Source: an uncultured Collinsella sp. (lineage in GTDB: Bacteria; Actinomycetota; Coriobacteriia; Coriobacteriales; Coriobacteriaceae). Taken from it: a DNA stretch of 33,940 nt. Where the stretch lies: assembly GCA_900549345.1 (NCBI GenBank), contig UROC01000012.1, forward strand, positions 1 through 33,940. Direction: 5' to 3'. Positions within the stretch are counted from its first letter, which is position 1, and each line of letters opens with the position of its first letter. Both the position numbers and the translations under genes were made by a program. Positions 30,684 to 33,940 of the stretch are shown here, piece after piece. The notes under the pieces were generated by a model, which searched no databases, had not been told where the DNA came from, and worked only from the letters and a program-made list of their open reading frames with translations.

Positions 30684-33554
30684 TCACTCTGTCTCACTCA
30701 GATCGCTGAGCATAAACTCGTAAATGTCCTGCCTCACGGGTACGTTGAGCTCATATTCGATTTCAACGGCGTTGTCGCCGCTCTTAGTTTTAATGGCTTC
30801 GAACTCACCGGTCGGATGCATTTCGCCTAAGAAATAGAACTCCTTGCCACCCTTATCGTCCTTGTTCTTTCGCATAAACAAATACGTCTTCAGGCCGTTT
30901 TCCGGCCATGTCTTCAGGCGCTGAATCTCGGGGGAGTTGAGCGTGCGGTTGTTCTTAGAGATTGCAACTAGCTTACTCGGCGAAACAAAGCGGTCTTCAT
31001 ACTGAATTGACTCACTAATGTCGGGCGCCTTGTCATAGTTAATAAACACGGGGAATGTATTGGTCTTCTCGTCGTAGAAATAGCCGCCAAGATTTTGGCC
31101 GTTGATGTTCTTTTCCCAGTTCATCAGGCGGCAAACCTCCTCGTATGTGTACTTGGCGTTGAGAACGAAATTTGTGTTTTCGTACGTCTCGGCATAGTCG
31201 AGTCGGTTGCGCGCAATACCAAAATCCAGCACCTCAAGAATCTGACGCTTGAACTCTGCGTTGCGCAGGGCGGTCGCAAACGCTTCGGTCAGACGAGGTC
31301 CGCATCCATCGTCAATAAGCAGGGAAACGAAATCCTTAGGAGTGGCAAAGTCGCCCTTAAGGACTGCGATTGCCGACCTAACGGCGCTGTCCTTAAGTTG
31401 TGCGCGGTAGTTCCTAAGCGCAGCCTCGCGCATATGCCGGTAGTCCTCGTGTCCGGCTTCGACGAGCGTTTGAAGCAAATAGAGATCTTCAAATCGCTTG
31501 CCCGCGGCAAGTTTTTGAGAAATAAATCTGAGGATTTTGATCTGGTCCGAGGAAAACTGGACCGTGTAGTCCGGCTCACATTTGAAAAGAAAATCGTGGT
31601 AGGACTTGCTGCTTTTGAAGATGAGTAGCGGGTCGATAGAGCCGTTGCGATCAAATTCGAGCAGCGAGGGGATCTTTCCGAGCTTCTGCCGCAAGTCGAG
31701 ATATTCGTTCTTCAAAAAGCGGGCGGAGGTAAAGTTGCCGCCATCGATGGCCTTGTAAATGCGTGCCTCGGAAATACGATCGAAGCTCACGGTCGAGCAT
31801 CCGGGTATCACCGAATCGCCCTCTTGGACGAGACGACGCAGGCGATCTTTGTTGTACGTCTTGTCGCCCGAAAGCGCGATGGGTACCAAGAAGTTGCTCT
31901 GGTAATTGCCAATAAAGTCGAGTACCAGTGCGTATTCCTTGCCGCTGTCCAAGCGCAGGCCACGGCCGAGCTGCTGAATAAAGATGATTGCGGAGTCGGT
32001 GCGTCGAAGCATGATGATCTGATTGAGCGAGGGGATGTCGACGCCTTCGTTCATGATATCAACCGAGAAAATGTACTCGAGCTCGCCGGCTTCAAGTCGG
32101 CTGATTGCGACATCGCGGACCTCATCGGAATCTTGACCGCTAATCGCAGTTGTTCGATATCCGAGAGCATTAAATTTGCGCGACAGCTCCTCTGCCTCGG
32201 CGTTTCGATTGCAGAAGATTAAGCCCCTGCGGTTGCTTTTGGCGACGCTATATTCCTCGATTTTCTCGGTGATGTGACGCACGCGCTCGTCGGACGTCAG
32301 GCGCCCGAACAGGGCGGTATCTTCGACCGTCTCGTCGTCAATCTCCAGATCGTGAATGCCAAAATAATGGAAAGGGGCTAGCATCTCCTCGGCCAAAGCG
32401 TCCTGCAGCGTGATCTGGAACGCGATGACATGATTGAAAAGGGCGAAGACGTCATAGCCGTCGGTGCGATTGGGCGTAGCGGTCATGCCCAGATAAAACC
32501 GAGGCGTAAAGTGCGACATGATGGATTGGTAGCCCTGGGATCCTGTGCGGTGGGCCTCGTCGATGACGATGTAGTCGAACTCGTCGGGACGGAAATCGCT
32601 CAGATGTTTGGCAACCGAAGAACACATGGCAAACACGCAGGTAGCATTGCTTATACTCTTGCCTGTTTGATAGGTGTCGAACGAATACATGTTGCCTAAG
32701 AGCCGTTCATAGCTTGCGCGGGAGGCGTCGATAATGCGCCGACGGTGTGCAAGAAAGAGGACGCGCTGGGGTTTAGTTGCGAGTACGTCGAAAGCTGAAA
32801 GGAAGGTTTTACCTGTACCCGTGGCAGAGACCAGCAAAGCACGAGTTTCGCCCTTGCGGTGGATCGCTCCAAGCGCTTCGAGGGCACGCTGCTGCATTTT
32901 ATTGGGCTTGATTTCAGCTAGGTCATTTTGCGTCGGCGTCTCACTAGATTTGAATGTCGCTTTCGATTTAGTTTTTGGCGGATGGGTCATTCGATACGTG
33001 GCGAAGTTATCAATCCAGTCTTGGGAAAGCAAAACGGTTGAGGTGTCGTTCCACAGCGAATCAAACTCGCCTCTAAGTTCTCCGAGCAGGCGGCTGTTCT
33101 CGACAGTCTGGTACAGCACGTTCCATTCTTTATTACAGGTGAGGGCGGTCTGCGTCATGTTGGAGCTGCCGACGATGACCGTGCTGGTTTCGCCCTTATC
33201 AAAAATGTATCCCTTGGCATGCAAATTACCCTGGAAAACGCGAACTTCTATGTTGCTGTACTCCAAGAGCTTGCGAAACGCATCGGGTGAGTTGAAGTTG
33301 AGATAGGTGGATGTGAGCAACCTGCCCTTAATGTTGCGTTGCTTGAGCTCTTGGAATGCTTCGACCAGGATCTGCAAACCGCCGTCCGCGACGAACGCAA
33401 CGCAAAAGTCAAAGGAGCTGCAGGTTGAGAGCTGCTCTTCGATAACGGATAGTAGTGTTCCGCCGGTCGCCTTCGAGTTGGCGATGAGCTTGGGTGAATC
33501 GTTCTCGCGTGTAAGCGAATCGAATTCAATATCAATCTGCTGCTGAGCAACCAT
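30684..33554 (-). CDS. PLD-like nuclease / superfamily 2 helicase / DUF3427-type protein
   Basis: A 956-aa multidomain protein. Residues about 25-180 are a phospholipase-D-like nuclease with one HKD half-site: His112 and Lys114 in LHAKGYIFDKG, then IVGSSNMTQ. Residues about 215-560 are a superfamily 2 helicase with Walker A SATGTGKT (243-250), DEAH (332-335), GMTATPNRTDG and motif VI QQLGRGLRL. The C-terminal about 350 residues match the DUF3427-type region, including a DNA-sensing-like segment TYEEVCRLMNWEKNINGQNL. Such proteins are found in DNA repair and phage-defence settings; neither role is established here. The start at 33554 has AAAGG upstream; earlier in-frame codons lack a site. Codon use is more AT-rich than the his block. 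Confidence 0.9.
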   Translation of the reverse strand: MVAQQQIDIEFDSLTRENDSPKLIANSKATGGTLLSVIEEQLSTCSSFDFCVAFVADGGLQILVEAFQELKQRNIKGRLLTSTYLNFNSPDAFRKLLEYSNIEVRVFQGNLHAKGYIFDKGETSTVIVGSSNMTQTALTCNKEWNVLYQTVENSRLLGELRGEFDSLWNDTSTVLLSQDWIDNFATYRMTHPPKTKSKATFKSSETPTQNDLAEIKPNKMQQRALEALGAIHRKGETRALLVSATGTGKTFLSAFDVLATKPQRVLFLAHRRRIIDASRASYERLLGNMYSFDTYQTGKSISNATCVFAMCSSVAKHLSDFRPDEFDYIVIDEAHRTGSQGYQSIMSHFTPRFYLGMTATPNRTDGYDVFALFNHVIAFQITLQDALAEEMLAPFHYFGIHDLEIDDETVEDTALFGRLTSDERVRHITEKIEEYSVAKSNRRGLIFCNRNAEAEELSRKFNALGYRTTAISGQDSDEVRDVAISRLEAGELEYIFSVDIMNEGVDIPSLNQIIMLRRTDSAIIFIQQLGRGLRLDSGKEYALVLDFIGNYQSNFLVPIALSGDKTYNKDRLRRLVQEGDSVIPGCSTVSFDRISEARIYKAIDGGNFTSARFLKNEYLDLRQKLGKIPSLLEFDRNGSIDPLLIFKSSKSYHDFLFKCEPDYTVQFSSDQIKILRFISQKLAAGKRFEDLYLLQTLVEAGHEDYRHMREAALRNYRAQLKDSAVRSAIAVLKGDFATPKDFVSLLIDDGCGPRLTEAFATALRNAEFKRQILEVLDFGIARNRLDYAETYENTNFVLNAKYTYEEVCRLMNWEKNINGQNLGGYFYDEKTNTFPVFINYDKAPDISESIQYEDRFVSPSKLVAISKNNRTLNSPEIQRLKTWPENGLKTYLFMRKNKDDKGGKEFYFLGEMHPTGEFEAIKTKSGDNAVEIEYELNVPVRQDIYEFMLSDLSETE

Positions 33555-33588
33555 TTCGCCAGACCTTTCGAAAGACCACGTTTGCGCC

Positions 33589-33597
33589 AGGATAGCA
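33589..33597 (-). promoter_or_regulatory. putative extended -10 of the helicase gene
   Basis: On the minus strand TG-C-TATCCT lies about 35 bp before the ATG at 33554. The self-complementary CTTTCGAAAG (33565-33574) stands between it and the gene, overlapping the ribosome site. Confidence 0.4.
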
Positions 33598-33738
33598 GAT
33601 CGATCGTTCGTGTTTTGGGCGACTTTTGATACGAGGGCTTGCAAGCGGTGTCCGCACGACATGTGACACTTAACCTGCTGCCAACTCCTCCGCGGCGGCA
33701 TGAACCTGAGCAACGATTCTCTAAGGAGCTCGAAATCG

Positions 33739-33940
33739 ATGAGTGACAACACCAAACATCTCGCAAAGAAATGTGTTAAGGACGCGGGGCTGTGCCTCGC
33801 GCTGTGCCTTGCCGGCGCAGCGGTCGCGCTGCTGGCTGTTCTGGGGCCGTTTGACGTGCTCCGAAGTGCCAGCTCTCTGCACGTTTGCATGGCCCTTGCC
33901 GGCGCCATGATAACCGGCGGCGTGCTTGATCTGATTTTTT
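33739..33940 (+). CDS. membrane protein, cut by the right edge
   Basis: Only the first 67 codons are in the window. ATG 33739 follows AAGGAG at 33723-33728. The start MSDNTKHLAKKCVKDAG is polar and basic, then two hydrophobic segments follow (about 18-36, LCLALCLAGAAVALLAVLG, and 47-67, containing MALAGAMITGGVL). Neither segment matches a family I can name. It is divergent from the helicase gene, sharing the region 33555-33738. Confidence 0.65.
   Translation, partial: MSDNTKHLAKKCVKDAGLCLALCLAGAAVALLAVLGPFDVLRSASSLHVCMALAGAMITGGVLDLIF

Noticed and set aside
33555..33908. An N-terminal extension of the helicase protein by 118 residues
   Set aside because: The extended part is low-complexity, has no ribosome site, and would overlap the divergent membrane-protein gene. 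The ATG at 33554 has a site and a -10 at normal distance.

Overview
The window reads as chromosomal DNA of a Collinsella-like coriobacterium (Actinomycetota, Coriobacteriia). The clues are GC-rich codon use, dense gene packing, mannose-family PTS operons, many TG-n-TAnnnT extended -10 promoters and compact G+C-rich terminators. The genus is inferred from style and gene content, not from a marker gene.

Region 1 (about 1-8720) is a catabolic island. An unknown small protein is followed by two overlapping GntR/UTRA regulators. Then come a SIS-domain deglycase, PTS EIIA and EIIB, PTS EIIC and EIID, a FrlC-like TIM-barrel epimerase and a second deglycase. The two deglycase genes are identical over all 1,062 bp, and the identity starts at the ATG and stops at the stop codon. 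Both have almost no A- or T-ending codons. Three promoter regions, one before each transcription block, share an ACCGTYYRCCG box and two GGTAT(T/G/C)A boxes about 33-37 bp apart. The layout resembles loci that take up Amadori compounds (fructoselysine-type glycated amines) through a PTS and split them with a FrlB/FraB-type deglycase. The deglycase keeps a Glu238/His254 pair at the FraB spacing. The substrate is inferred.

Region 2 (8740-17890) is a nearly complete histidine pathway: a HisZ-HisG fusion, then hisD, C, B, H, A, F, I and E, with a convergent PHP-type histidinol phosphatase. Intrinsic-terminator-like hairpins lie after hisZG and after hisB.

Region 3 (18000-23610) holds a stand-alone LarC C-terminal-type protein, a YfcE-type phosphodiesterase, MazG, enolase, a DivIC/FtsB-like protein and a Ppx/GppA phosphatase.

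Region 4 (23645-27290) holds a DUF4143-type ATPase, a cluster of repeats beside tRNA-Leu(UAA), a TPR-like membrane-anchored protein, an orphan GatB-like EIIB with a VOC protein, and a large imperfect inverted repeat.

Region 5 (27292-33940) holds a UBA-like membrane protein, an OmpR-type response regulator and a histidine kinase on the minus strand. A Nudix hydrolase and a convergent PLD-helicase-DUF3427-type protein follow, and a membrane-protein gene runs off the right edge.
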